A DNA stretch of 64,000 nucleotides. It comes from Chitinophagaceae bacterium (GTDB lineage: Bacteria > Bacteroidota > Bacteroidia > Chitinophagales > Chitinophagaceae). The translations under genes and the position numbers were made by a program. The notes under the pieces are model-generated. The model was not told the origin of the DNA, did no database searches, and saw only the letters and a list, made by a program, of their open reading frames with translations. The DNA lies in NCBI GenBank assembly GCA_016787065.1, contig JAEUVD010000018.1, positions 248,001 through 312,000 on the forward strand, given 5' to 3'. Below, piece after piece: positions 17,128-26,548 of the stretch (positions are counted from its first letter, which is position 1; the number at the start of each line of letters is the position of its first letter).

Positions 17128-19176
17128 TTGAAAAAAGCAATAAAAAATATAGCCTTAGTTGGTAATCCGAATAGTGGTAAAAGCTCTTTATTCAATGCGC
17201 TTACCGGGTTAAACCAACGAGTCGGCAATTTTCCGGGTGTTACGGTTGATAAAAAAAGTGGTCAGTTAGCGTTGAGTAAGGATGTGCAAATTACGTTGAT
17301 CGATTTACCAGGAACCTATAGCTTATACGCTAAAAGTGATGATGAATATGTTACTTACAATGTGCTATTCGAGCAACATCAGCACCTTGGTGTGGATGCG
17401 GTTGTAATTGTGGTAGATGCTTCCAACCTAAAACGAAATCTTCTTTTCTGTTCGCAGATCATGGATTTGAAGAAGCCTGTTATAGTAGCACTTACCATGA
17501 TGGACATTGCCCGACAAAAAGGAATACAGGTAGATACCGCAGCCTTATCGAGAGAGTTAGGTGTGCCTGTTGTGGCCATCAACCCAAGAAATAATAAAGG
17601 TATAACTGAAATAAAAAAGCAACTTGTAGCACTGGTGCAGTCGGCTTTGCCGGTAGCGTATGATTTTATCGACAACCTTGCGTTGGCACCCGAAACTATA
17701 TCCGCGATTCAAAAAATAAAACCAGGATTCTCTTCGTATGCAACCGTTCAGTTAGCATCTGCATATGATAAACTACCTGCTATTAGTGCCGAAGAAAAAA
17801 AACAAATTGGGGAAATACTTGAGTTTACTCAATTTAAAAAAACGAAAGTGCAAGCGGAAGAAATATTAGCTCGTTATGCAAGAATCGGAAAAATAATGCA
17901 ACGCTGTGTGGTTGAAAATGATCCGTTGAAGCGTGAATTATTTAGCCGGAAAGTAGATGAGTATATTTTACATCCGGTTTGGGGAAACCTTTTTCTATTG
18001 TTTATACTCTTTGTATTGTTTCAAAGTGTTTATTGGATTGCTGCCTACCCGATGAATTGGATCGACATGGGTATGAGTACACTGATAGCCCAGTTAAAAT
18101 CTATATTACCAACCCATACCCTTACCGAGTTATTACTGAATGGTGTATTGGCGGGCATAAGTGGAATTTTAGTTTTCATTCCACAAATCATGATTCTTTT
18201 CGGACTGATTACCATTCTTGAAGATTCAGGGTATATGTCGCGGATCAGTTTCCTCATGGATAGAATGATGCGCAGTGTGGGCTTAAATGGTAAGTCGGTG
18301 ATGCCCTTAATTAGTGCCGCAGCCTGTGCTGTTCCGGCTATTATGGCGGCTCGCACGATTGAAAATAAAAAAGAGAAACTCATAACTATTCTCATTACAC
18401 CCTTCATGAGTTGCAGTGCCCGATTACCGGTTTATAGCGTATTAATTGGATTGATCATTCCGGATAAGAAATTTCTAGGTTTCTTGAGTTTGCAAGGGTT
18501 GGTTATGATGGGCATGTATTTACTCGGGTTTATTATGGCTATTGTGGCGAGTTATGTTTTAAACCTGATTATAAAAACCACACAACGTAGTATTTTTCTA
18601 CTTGAACTTCCGGTTTATCGGATGCCGCAATGGAAGAATATTCTTACTACTATGATCTTAAAAGCAAAAGTATTTGTAGTGGAAGCCGGGAAGGTTATTC
18701 TAATCATTTCTATCGTGCTATGGGCTCTATCATCCTATGGCCCCGACCCGAAAAAAAATACTTGGTTCAGTAGTGAAGTTAGCCTAGAAACATCCTATGC
18801 CGGTATATTAGGAAAGAAGATAGAACCTGCTATTCAACCGTTGGGTTTTGATTGGAAAATAGGAATATCGTTAATTACTTCTTTTGCTGCCCGCGAAGTG
18901 TTTGTTGGCACCATGGCCACCTTGTATTCGGTGGATGAGGAAGACCCCAAAACCTTGATGCAAAAAATGGCGAGTGCGAAGCGAGCCGATGGCACACCCA
19001 GTTATACAACCCGAACCGGCATATCGCTGTTGATGTTCTATGCCTTCGCTTTACAATGCGTAAGTACACTAGCAACGGTAAAACGAGAAACAAATTCTTG
19101 GAAATACCCCATCTTACAATTTTTTGTGATGAGTTTATTAGCCTATTTGGCATCATTCTTGGTATATAACCTTTAA
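17128..19176 (+). CDS. feoB: Ferrous iron transporter FeoB
   Basis: 682 residues. FeoB is the inner-membrane Fe(II) uptake protein with an N-terminal GTPase. G1 is GNPNSGKSS (12-20), G2 lies in the VGNFPGVTVDKK region and G3 is DLPGTY. The usual G4 NxxD reads TMMD here. The membrane part has two Gate motifs: LISAAACAVPAIMAARTI with SCSARLPVYSVLI, and TSFAAREVFVGTMATLY. The length fits FeoB without a fused FeoA or SH3 tail, and no feoA is adjacent. The start codon is TTG (LKKAIKNIALVGNPNSG); no ATG is available before G1. A 10-bp hairpin spans the stop codon. Confidence 0.93.
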   Translation: MKKAIKNIALVGNPNSGKSSLFNALTGLNQRVGNFPGVTVDKKSGQLALSKDVQITLIDLPGTYSLYAKSDDEYVTYNVLFEQHQHLGVDAVVIVVDASNLKRNLLFCSQIMDLKKPVIVALTMMDIARQKGIQVDTAALSRELGVPVVAINPRNNKGITEIKKQLVALVQSALPVAYDFIDNLALAPETISAIQKIKPGFSSYATVQLASAYDKLPAISAEEKKQIGEILEFTQFKKTKVQAEEILARYARIGKIMQRCVVENDPLKRELFSRKVDEYILHPVWGNLFLLFILFVLFQSVYWIAAYPMNWIDMGMSTLIAQLKSILPTHTLTELLLNGVLAGISGILVFIPQIMILFGLITILEDSGYMSRISFLMDRMMRSVGLNGKSVMPLISAAACAVPAIMAARTIENKKEKLITILITPFMSCSARLPVYSVLIGLIIPDKKFLGFLSLQGLVMMGMYLLGFIMAIVASYVLNLIIKTTQRSIFLLELPVYRMPQWKNILTTMILKAKVFVVEAGKVILIISIVLWALSSYGPDPKKNTWFSSEVSLETSYAGILGKKIEPAIQPLGFDWKIGISLITSFAAREVFVGTMATLYSVDEEDPKTLMQKMASAKRADGTPSYTTRTGISLLMFYAFALQCVSTLATVKRETNSWKYPILQFFVMSLLAYLASFLVYNL

Positions 19177-19196
19177 CCCAAGGTGTCCTTGGGTTA
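19174..19196 (+). terminator. Hairpin overlapping the feoB stop codon
   Basis: TAACCCAAGG (19174-19183) pairs perfectly with CCTTGGGTTA (19187-19196) around a TGT loop. The stop codon lies in the stem. The downstream tract is AT-rich rather than a true T-run, so termination would be weak, or the hairpin may protect the 3' end. Confidence 0.5.
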
Positions 19197-19235
19197 TCAA
19201 TTATAACAATTAATGACTTCTTGGAGAATATCCTA

Positions 19236-19243
19236 TAATTTTG
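19236..19243 (+). promoter_or_regulatory. -7 box for the 19266 gene
   Basis: TAATTTTG matches TAnnTTTG and lies 22 nt before the ATG. Confidence 0.5.
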
Positions 19244-19265
19244 TGACTATCAAATCAAATCGATC

Positions 19266-19760
19266 ATGGAGCGAACGACAATGAAGCGTAAGTTGAGTAA
19301 AGAACTTATACAAACAGTTCAAAAACGCAACTACCGACTAGCTAAATTTTGGGAAGAGCTAGGTTTAGATGTAGAAATAGTGGGTGATATGGAAACACCG
19401 GCCGTAGTAAAAGACAGCTATTGTTTAGCTTGCTACGTACATAATTTTTATCTGATTTTTACCGATACTTATGACCGCGGTAACGAAGTATATCGAGTTA
19501 AACTACACAGCGTTTTTGAGTATGATACCGATAAAATTATTGAGTGGTTAAAGAACTCTACGCACCGAAAAATTTATCGAATAAGAATGAAAGAACATCC
19601 GAAATTATATGTTTCCGGATATAGCATGAAAGATAAAAAATCGACCGACAAACAAAAGTATCCGGTATTCGGAAAATACAGCGCCAAGGTATTTTTCACT
19701 GATCAATATGCAAAAGACATTATAGATATTTATCAGTTAGAATATTGCGAAGTGGTGTAA
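19266..19760 (+). CDS. Conserved hypothetical protein
   Basis: 164 residues, with neither signal peptide nor membrane segment, so cytoplasmic. A second Met at residue 6 (MKRKLSKELIQTVQKRN) is an alternative start. The N-terminal helix is basic. The centre (YCLACYVHNFYLIFTDTYDRG) is aromatic and has two Cys. The C-terminal half is Lys/Tyr-rich and ends in an acidic helix (DQYAKDIIDIYQLEY). Nothing in it matches a family I can name. It has its own promoter box and converges on the next gene with no spacer between the stops. Confidence 0.6.
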   Translation: MERTTMKRKLSKELIQTVQKRNYRLAKFWEELGLDVEIVGDMETPAVVKDSYCLACYVHNFYLIFTDTYDRGNEVYRVKLHSVFEYDTDKIIEWLKNSTHRKIYRIRMKEHPKLYVSGYSMKDKKSTDKQKYPVFGKYSAKVFFTDQYAKDIIDIYQLEYCEVV

Positions 19761-20465
19761 CTAGTAAATAGTTATATACCCCGATTCAAACAAATCCTCT
19801 CCTAAATAAACTTCAAATAGATAGGTACCTGTTGAATTGAAATTATTCTTATCTACTACTAAACGTGTTTTTGTAACGCGCGAAATGCGTAGTATTTCCT
19901 CTTTATCCGGTGTATAAAATCGAACGGAATAAAGCTTACCAACAGCATCATCTAAATTGATATTGATATGACCCGTAAATGGATTCGTGAACACTTTAGC
20001 CGATGGTGTATAATGAAATACCGTATCAACAGGCAAGGTTGGCGTAATGGTATTGTTCGTTTTATCGGGTAGTATCGATTTACTCGTTCCAGATTGAATT
20101 GCTTGCTCCAACGATTTGGCGATAGTAGCGGAATCAAGATATACTTTATAGGTATTACTAAACCACTCAATATCGCCGGCAAAATTTACCGACAAACGAT
20201 AATAATTCTTACCCGCTACAGGCTTCTCATCAGTATAATTACCAATTCCCTTTTTAGGCTTACTCACAACACCGATGGTAACAAAATTCTTAACGCTATC
20301 GGTTGATCGTTGAATAGCAATCGACTTAATCCCGTCGAACTGACTATTCCAACTAATAATATTTCTTGCGCCCAGAGTCATGATATTCATAGCCGGCAAA
20401 TCCGCAAGTTGCGCCTCCGCCTTCCAAGTGCATAACAAACAAATAAAAAATAGGATTCTCTTCAC
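19761..20465 (-). CDS. Exported protein with T9SS-type C-terminal domain
   Basis: 235 residues from a GTG at 20465 (VKRILFFICLLCTWKAEAQ, a good signal peptide). The frame is open further upstream, but those residues do not look like a leader. A fibronectin-like or Ig-like segment (IISWNSQFDGIKSIAIQRSTD, in short strands, to NYYRLSVNF) covers about 30-115. Residues about 160-235 (KVFTNPFTGHININLDD, ILRISRVTKTRLVVD, GTYLFEVYLGEDLFESG) resemble a type A sorting domain. A near-match to the -7 box (TACCTTCG) lies just upstream. It follows the large outer-membrane gene by about 100 nt on the same strand, so the two may be functionally linked. Confidence 0.65.
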   Translation of the reverse strand: MKRILFFICLLCTWKAEAQLADLPAMNIMTLGARNIISWNSQFDGIKSIAIQRSTDSVKNFVTIGVVSKPKKGIGNYTDEKPVAGKNYYRLSVNFAGDIEWFSNTYKVYLDSATIAKSLEQAIQSGTSKSILPDKTNNTITPTLPVDTVFHYTPSAKVFTNPFTGHININLDDAVGKLYSVRFYTPDKEEILRISRVTKTRLVVDKNNFNSTGTYLFEVYLGEDLFESGYITIY

Positions 20466-20568
20466 TACGTAATTTTCGCGCCCGAAGGTAATTACTAATT
20501 TGATAAATAGTTGAATAGCCAGAGTTATATATGATATCCTAACCAATATTTTGTAATCTTCCAACAGG

Positions 20569-23500
20569 TTAAAAAACTGCGCGAACACTCGCTCTTCCGG
20601 TGTGGACGGTTGGCGTTGAAGCCGATTTTCTACCGTCGTACTCTAAAGTCATTTCAACACTTTTTGATAAGCGACGATCAAAACTCACGTGCCATATATA
20701 GTTTTTACCGGCTTGCAAACCATCCAACATGGTATAACCAATCGTAGAATTAGCCACGCCGTTATAACGTATAGTTGTAAACGTAAAACGTGTTCCTATG
20801 CTTCCCGAACTCAAAATATTATACTTCGATTCCAGTTGCAACGAATGTGCTTGCGCCTTTTCATTTCCAAAGTTTGGTTGGTTTTTTCTACTATCATATT
20901 TATAACTACCAACGAGTCGAAACTGATTATGCCGAAACAAAGCGGTTAACATAGGTTCAAGTACCTGATAGTTGATTACATAATTTCTGGTTTCTAAAAA
21001 TTGTGAAGAGAAACTTCGATTTCCATACTTCCAACTGCTTCCGAGCGCAACTTGTCGTGTAAGATTGTAACGCGCCCGCCATTGTTGTTCTTTCGCACTG
21101 CGTTGATCAATGCCATAGGTTAATAACGTTCGACCTCCATTAAGGGTATGAATATAATCAAGTCCCCAATCGTTCGACATTCGATTTAAGAAAACCGAAT
21201 TCACTATAGTGGTTGCATTCTGGAGTAATAAACTATCGTTTTCGAGAGATATAAACGGATTGTATTGTTCAATGCCCCGAGATCCTATAAAGCGATTATT
21301 CAATTGAACAGAAGATTGCAAAAACAAGCGCCCAACCCATTTACGCCAACCTTTATACAACGAATCAGGTATCAGGTTTCGAGGATTCAAACTAACACTC
21401 TGATTATATTGCGCGTACTTAGCTTTTATATATTGGTTCGTTGGGGTAAATACACGAATGAATTTCTTCTCATCCGGAAAAATGGCTAATTCAAACTCAT
21501 TGAGTTGTTGCAAACCATCTGCATTATAATCGCGCCAAACATACTGTCCTTGTCCGATCGGCACCTCCACATAAGCAAATTCTCGTTTTAATTCTTGTCC
21601 TGAACCAAATTCATATAACAGATTTCCTACACAAAATCCTTTCCACAATCGAAAGTTATAGTCGAAACGACCTAAAAGTGTTTCATCTGGTTTTAAGGTC
21701 GTAATACTGGTATCAGAAATTTTCAAAACACGATACGCGCTGGTTAATCGAATTTCATGATTTGAAAATGACAGCACCGATGCGCTCAAGGCGTAAGTAT
21801 GCCCTAAGGTATTTTGTTTAAAAGCGTTTTCCTTCACACCGCGATCGCGTCGTTGAATGAAATCAAACTGATAATTATTATCCTTCTTATTGCTTTTGGC
21901 ATAGAGGTTCAAAATGTCGAACGAGAATGCTTGTTGCAACAAACTATCGCCCGCGGCATTTTTGAGCGCATTATGCTCTAATTGCATTTTTGTTCCTACC
22001 GTTAATGCGCGTGCTTTAGTAAATGCTTTTTCCAATTCCAATATTGGACGATAAAATTGACTTCTATATAAGCTCGCCTCTTGTTGCATTACATCGCCTT
22101 TAACGAGTATATGATAACCTTGTTGTTGCCAATTTACAAGAAGTTGATGCTGCGAACCTTTGAAATCGGAGCCTCTTAGATACGTTCCGAATTTGTAATC
22201 AAGTTGCCCATTATTATTTTTCTTCAACGAGAATAAAGCACTTCCCAAATGTTCTGTTTCGAAGGTATTCGGCGATGAAACATTCCAGTCGCGTGCGAAC
22301 TCCACATTTCGAAATCGTTCTAACGGACGAAATCTGTCCTCTACAAATTCATAATTAAGCTTTGATTGTAATAGAAGGTTATGCTTCTTGGAAATAGTTC
22401 TTCCTTCCTCATAATTAATTTTACCCGCGAAGCCTTGATGCGTTTGGTTATCACGTTTCGAAAACAAATTCGGGTCGGCGCTGCTCAATGCACCTTCCAC
22501 ATAAATCTTCTTCAAAGAATCTAACTGATAATATCCACCCAAAGTAAAAAGTTGTTGTTTCTTAGGTGTAACCAAAATATAAACAGGCTCGTAATCGCCT
22601 TGCGGCACACCGGCCACGGGTGGAACCCAGGCATACACTCTTCCATTAGCGTTATTGATGGATTGCCTGTAATTCCCAAAACCTTGACCTACTTGATTAA
22701 ACGACAACGAATATTTCGCGCTATCGGCATTGGTTGAAAATACATAAATGTTCAGGTATGTAATTCCATTCACCACCGTGTCTATTTTCTTATAGAGAAT
22801 TTTACTGTTGGTGAAAGAATCTACTTGCACCACACCGGGATAAAAGGCAGTACGAATACTATCACCAATGGTAGATAAAAAATATTTTTGTGCACTATCG
22901 AGTGTTTGTTGAATGGGCTGATTGCGTGCATCCTGATTGCTATAAGCATTTAAAAAAACATGCAGCTTAGGGTTGACCTTCCATTCATGATTGAGATAAA
23001 ACAAGGAATTCAAATAATTCCGATCTGTAAATTCGAACTCTACCACGATGCGCGAATCCTTGGTGATTAAGCGTTTTGGCATGAAGGTAACTTCGGCGGT
23101 ATTATAGTCGATAATATAATCGCGATCCTCACCCCGTTGTTGTAAAACACCATCTATAAAAACCTTCTCGGTGTTTGCCAACACAATAAAAAACACTTCG
23201 CCGTTGGAACCTGTTAATTTGTACGGACCCTGATTACCTTCTAAAGCAACGATGGTATTACGTACAAACTTACCCTTTGCGATAGAAGCACCAACCGCGG
23301 TGGTAGCTTCTCCTTGCTTAGCCGTGCGATAGGTATGTGCCACATAGGCGCCTTGAACCCGCTTGTAGAAATTCATGAAATAGGAATTCGGTCTATCCAA
23401 ATTATAATCGCCAACGATGAGTTTGCTTTTTCGTTTTGAAAGTTGAATAAATACCCGATCAAACTCTTGAATTTGTTGTGTATTTCCATCGGGCTGAAAA

Positions 23501-24042
23501 GGAATAGAATTATCTGTTATGGCACCACTTAGTTTGATACTGTCTCCTAAGTCGCCTTCAAGTTGTAAATTAAATTGCGAATTCAGAACAACATCCTGAT
23601 TATTTCCGAACGATAAATTTCTGCCGAAGGTTCCTGAATAATCTATAGTTCCGAAATCAATGAATTGATTTTTTTTCGCTTCATTGGCATCATAGTAATA
23701 ATTCGGCATCAACATATTTCGGTTAATGCGTTGCTTATCTTTATGAAAATAGGCGGCGGTTAAGGCGTAAGGTATAATTCGGTATTGCACATAAAAACTG
23801 TCTGTTTGAGGTTTCATTTTCCAAATGAGCAAACCATGTTCAGGCCATAAGATATATGTTGCAGTATCTTCTGAACATTTGAAACTTCCTCGTACTATAG
23901 ATAGAGAATCAAGTTGTACTGAATCTTTATCAACGGCTAAACGGTATGCTCGCAAAGACGTTAACACAGATTCTTGTGCAAACAACATATTGCCGGCCAA
24001 CACAAGACCAAGTATCATTCCTATAATTAAACAATTCCGCAA
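20569..24042 (-). CDS. Very large outer-membrane/surface protein of unknown function
   Basis: 1157 residues. The signal peptide ends near residue 22 (GNMLFAQ). The start is TTG at 24042 (LRNCLIIG) or ATG at 24018; the TTG supplies the basic residue of the leader. Residues about 90-350 hold a conserved block with FGTIDYSGTFGRNLSFG, GDYNLDRPNSYFMNFYKRV, LEGNQGPYKLTGSNGEVF and DYIIDYNTAEVTFMPKRLIT. This resembles segments seen in large Bacteroidota outer-membrane proteins. The C-terminal 700 residues alternate hydrophobic and polar residues with many Arg/Tyr/Phe and end in Phe (GRASVRAVF), typical of a beta-barrel that inserts through the BAM complex. No enzymatic motif is visible. Confidence 0.7.
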   Translation of the reverse strand: MRNCLIIGMILGLVLAGNMLFAQESVLTSLRAYRLAVDKDSVQLDSLSIVRGSFKCSEDTATYILWPEHGLLIWKMKPQTDSFYVQYRIIPYALTAAYFHKDKQRINRNMLMPNYYYDANEAKKNQFIDFGTIDYSGTFGRNLSFGNNQDVVLNSQFNLQLEGDLGDSIKLSGAITDNSIPFQPDGNTQQIQEFDRVFIQLSKRKSKLIVGDYNLDRPNSYFMNFYKRVQGAYVAHTYRTAKQGEATTAVGASIAKGKFVRNTIVALEGNQGPYKLTGSNGEVFFIVLANTEKVFIDGVLQQRGEDRDYIIDYNTAEVTFMPKRLITKDSRIVVEFEFTDRNYLNSLFYLNHEWKVNPKLHVFLNAYSNQDARNQPIQQTLDSAQKYFLSTIGDSIRTAFYPGVVQVDSFTNSKILYKKIDTVVNGITYLNIYVFSTNADSAKYSLSFNQVGQGFGNYRQSINNANGRVYAWVPPVAGVPQGDYEPVYILVTPKKQQLFTLGGYYQLDSLKKIYVEGALSSADPNLFSKRDNQTHQGFAGKINYEEGRTISKKHNLLLQSKLNYEFVEDRFRPLERFRNVEFARDWNVSSPNTFETEHLGSALFSLKKNNNGQLDYKFGTYLRGSDFKGSQHQLLVNWQQQGYHILVKGDVMQQEASLYRSQFYRPILELEKAFTKARALTVGTKMQLEHNALKNAAGDSLLQQAFSFDILNLYAKSNKKDNNYQFDFIQRRDRGVKENAFKQNTLGHTYALSASVLSFSNHEIRLTSAYRVLKISDTSITTLKPDETLLGRFDYNFRLWKGFCVGNLLYEFGSGQELKREFAYVEVPIGQGQYVWRDYNADGLQQLNEFELAIFPDEKKFIRVFTPTNQYIKAKYAQYNQSVSLNPRNLIPDSLYKGWRKWVGRLFLQSSVQLNNRFIGSRGIEQYNPFISLENDSLLLQNATTIVNSVFLNRMSNDWGLDYIHTLNGGRTLLTYGIDQRSAKEQQWRARYNLTRQVALGSSWKYGNRSFSSQFLETRNYVINYQVLEPMLTALFRHNQFRLVGSYKYDSRKNQPNFGNEKAQAHSLQLESKYNILSSGSIGTRFTFTTIRYNGVANSTIGYTMLDGLQAGKNYIWHVSFDRRLSKSVEMTLEYDGRKSASTPTVHTGRASVRAVF

Positions 24043-24143
24043 TACAGCTTGCCTTTAACGGTAAAAATACAAGGTTTTCTGTTTCCGGAGTTTTGAAGAA
24101 ATGCTACACCGTTAATAACCTTAGCCGGCACATTGCTTTTACG

Positions 24144-24491
24144 CTAACGATCGTACTTACAACAAGCATGTAACTTTTTGTAAGCTGCATCCGAAGCCTT
24201 ATACTTTTCGGTATCATAACCCGCATTGGCTATTTCCTGTTGAATTTTATCCATAGATATTTTCGATGGAAGATATTCCACGTATAACCTATGTTTTTCA
24301 ACATTCCATTCCGCCCATTTCACGCCTTTTAAATCAACTGCGGCTTCAATATTCTTCTTACACATCTCACAATTCCCATTCACGGCTACAGAATCCTTCA
24401 CAGCTTTTTCTTTCGCGCCCGCGAAAACATCTACTTGTATCAAAAGTAGAATAACGATAATTAATTTATTTACGTATTTCATGACATTCAT
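24144..24491 (-). CDS. HMA-domain (heavy-metal-associated) periplasmic protein
   Basis: 116 residues from ATG 24491; a second ATG at 24482 is equally possible. After a signal peptide (YVNKLIIVILLLIQVDVFAG) comes a ferredoxin-like HMA fold. Its metal-binding loop is NGNCEMCKKNIE (C-x-x-C), with AEWNVEKHRLYVEYL and NAGYDTEKYKA following the usual order. The C-terminus has an additional CC pair (LHACCKYDR). Such proteins bind Cu(I) or similar soft metals and pass them between partners. The start lies 2 nt after the stop of the TonB-dependent receptor, so the two are translated together and a role in metal handling by the receptor is likely. Confidence 0.85.
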   Translation of the reverse strand: MNVMKYVNKLIIVILLLIQVDVFAGAKEKAVKDSVAVNGNCEMCKKNIEAAVDLKGVKWAEWNVEKHRLYVEYLPSKISMDKIQQEIANAGYDTEKYKASDAAYKKLHACCKYDR

Positions 24492-24493
24492 TT

Positions 24494-26491
24494 TTAATTG
24501 ATAGTATATCGAAATCCAAGATAAAGCATTCTCCCAACCGCTGGTCCCCAAACATTTCCTGCATCAAAATAATTCCCATTCGGATTAGCGGCATCAACAA
24601 TAAGTTGTTGTTGCGTGAAATTATTTAGATTTTCCGACCCGGCATAAATCTCAAAAAGTTTTTTTGCGTAAGTAATTTGCCCCATTAATTTAAAGAAAGA
24701 CGGTGAATAAGATGTCATTCGATATTGTTCAGGATTCTTACTTAAATCTGGCAAACGTTGCTTGCTTAACCATTGTGTAGTGAAATCAAATCGCCAATGT
24801 TTATTGCGGGTCATGTAAGCTATATTTCCCAATACACGATGTTTGGCATTGAGCATTTTTTCAGTCAATACACCTTGTTGCGTTACCCGAACATCATTGA
24901 ATTTGTAAGCTAAACGAACATCTAAATTTTTAATTACTTCATGATACCATTCCGCTTGGGCATACCAAGCATAGGAAGTACCTTGAAGATTATAAAAATG
25001 AACTTCCTGAGGCGATTGATCAAAGTCGGCCACGATTTGATTTTGAAAATCAGTACGGAATAAATCAACACTTAATCTTCCTTCTTTACCATGTTGTTTG
25101 TAACAATACGAAAGATTCATACCATAGTTCCAACTATATTCTGGGTTAAGGTTAGAAGCTACAAACACCGTTCTGTTGCTTACAAATACCTGCGGGTTTT
25201 CGGCAAAAATGTTGGCTGTACGAAATCCACTCCCCGCGCTCAAACGCATGCTGAGTTGCTTCGTGAATGAATATTTAAAATTAGCCCTTGGAATAAAGTA
25301 GGCTTTTTTCAAACGTACATTGTAATCCGCCCGGGCGCCTAACAACAAGCTCCAGACTTCGCTTCCGGTATACGTATATTCCGTAAAAATACCGACAACA
25401 GGTTCTTTACGTTCGATGGAAATAGTTTTAAAATGTTCATGAACATCATCATATAAAATACCACCGCCAGTACGTATCTGATGATACTCCTCTTTGAAGT
25501 ACGTCTGATAAATTAAGTTGGCGAATAAAGTATTTTGAATGCCTCGATAATTATTCTTCCCATAAAACGAACGAATATCATGATTGGAAAAATTGGTTTG
25601 AATGCCTAAACTTTTCGCTCCGCAATCATCCATATTATAACTTCCTTTTAGAAAAACTTCCCAACGTTTGGTGTTGTTTTTAAATCCCCAATACGACTGG
25701 CTATCCTTTGGAAGGTCTGAATCAAATTGAAGTTGCCCGCCTTGTTTTTGATCAATCATTCCTTTAACGCCAAACATGCTTTCAATATGTTCTCCGGAAT
25801 ATTTCCATCGATGAATTCCTTGCAACTGATTGGTAAGCGGTTGATCTAAAAAACCGTCTTTATTCTTATCCAATTTAGATTGCTGCGTACTACCGTGAGT
25901 CATGAGTAAAGTACTCCATTTTTTATTCATAGTTCTAGCCGCATTAATATTGAGCTCCTGACGCATCATATTATTTAGATATGCGTTCACGAAGAATCGA
26001 GGAGCTTTTTCCGGTTTCATTAATTCTACATCAATTTGTCCGGTCATACTTTCAAAGCCATTCGTAACGCTTCCCGGGCCTTTGTTGATATAAATGCTAT
26101 GCACCATAGTACTCGGAATATTAGCAAATCCGAAGGTGTAGTTTAAACCACGAACGGTTGGCAACACGTCGGTCATCATTTGAACATAAATTCCGCTTAA
26201 CCCGAGCATTTGAATTTGTCGTGCGCCGGTTACGGCATTATTAAAACTTACTTCTACAGAAGGGTTCGATTCAAAACTTTCTGCTAGGTTACAACAGGCA
26301 TTTTTCTTCAATTCCGTTTGTCCGAGACGTTCAGTTCGAATAGCTTTTAAGGCATCTATTTGATTGCCATTAGTACGTGATTCTACACGTATTGTTTTTA
26401 ATTCTTTTTGTTTAAGTGTATCCTGTTTTTCCTGTGCAAGAATTGTATTTCCGCACAGCAAAGCGATACAAATTACTTTAAGTGATTTCAT
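24494..26491 (-). CDS. TonB-dependent receptor (likely metal or metallophore uptake)
   Basis: 665 residues from ATG 26491 (MKSLKVICIALLCGNTILAQ signal peptide). A TonB-box-like ELKTIRVES lies at about 30-40. The plug follows with KKNACCNLAESFESNPSVEV, then VTGARQIQMLGLSGIYVQM and KGPGSVTNGFESMTGQIDV, and then a 22-strand-type barrel ending YLGFRYTIN. There is no N-terminal carboxypeptidase-like domain, so it is not a SusC protein, and no SusD partner follows. The CC in the plug and the neighbours (HMA protein downstream, MbnP-like lipoprotein and a Cys-rich HYC_CC_PP protein upstream) point to copper or another thiophilic metal. The actual substrate is inferred. Confidence 0.88.
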   Translation of the reverse strand: MKSLKVICIALLCGNTILAQEKQDTLKQKELKTIRVESRTNGNQIDALKAIRTERLGQTELKKNACCNLAESFESNPSVEVSFNNAVTGARQIQMLGLSGIYVQMMTDVLPTVRGLNYTFGFANIPSTMVHSIYINKGPGSVTNGFESMTGQIDVELMKPEKAPRFFVNAYLNNMMRQELNINAARTMNKKWSTLLMTHGSTQQSKLDKNKDGFLDQPLTNQLQGIHRWKYSGEHIESMFGVKGMIDQKQGGQLQFDSDLPKDSQSYWGFKNNTKRWEVFLKGSYNMDDCGAKSLGIQTNFSNHDIRSFYGKNNYRGIQNTLFANLIYQTYFKEEYHQIRTGGGILYDDVHEHFKTISIERKEPVVGIFTEYTYTGSEVWSLLLGARADYNVRLKKAYFIPRANFKYSFTKQLSMRLSAGSGFRTANIFAENPQVFVSNRTVFVASNLNPEYSWNYGMNLSYCYKQHGKEGRLSVDLFRTDFQNQIVADFDQSPQEVHFYNLQGTSYAWYAQAEWYHEVIKNLDVRLAYKFNDVRVTQQGVLTEKMLNAKHRVLGNIAYMTRNKHWRFDFTTQWLSKQRLPDLSKNPEQYRMTSYSPSFFKLMGQITYAKKLFEIYAGSENLNNFTQQQLIVDAANPNGNYFDAGNVWGPAVGRMLYLGFRYTIN

Positions 26492-26548
26492 TTTTCTTTT
26501 TAATTCAATTGAATAATAGATTGATATCAAAAAGAAAAAGGAGCCGAA

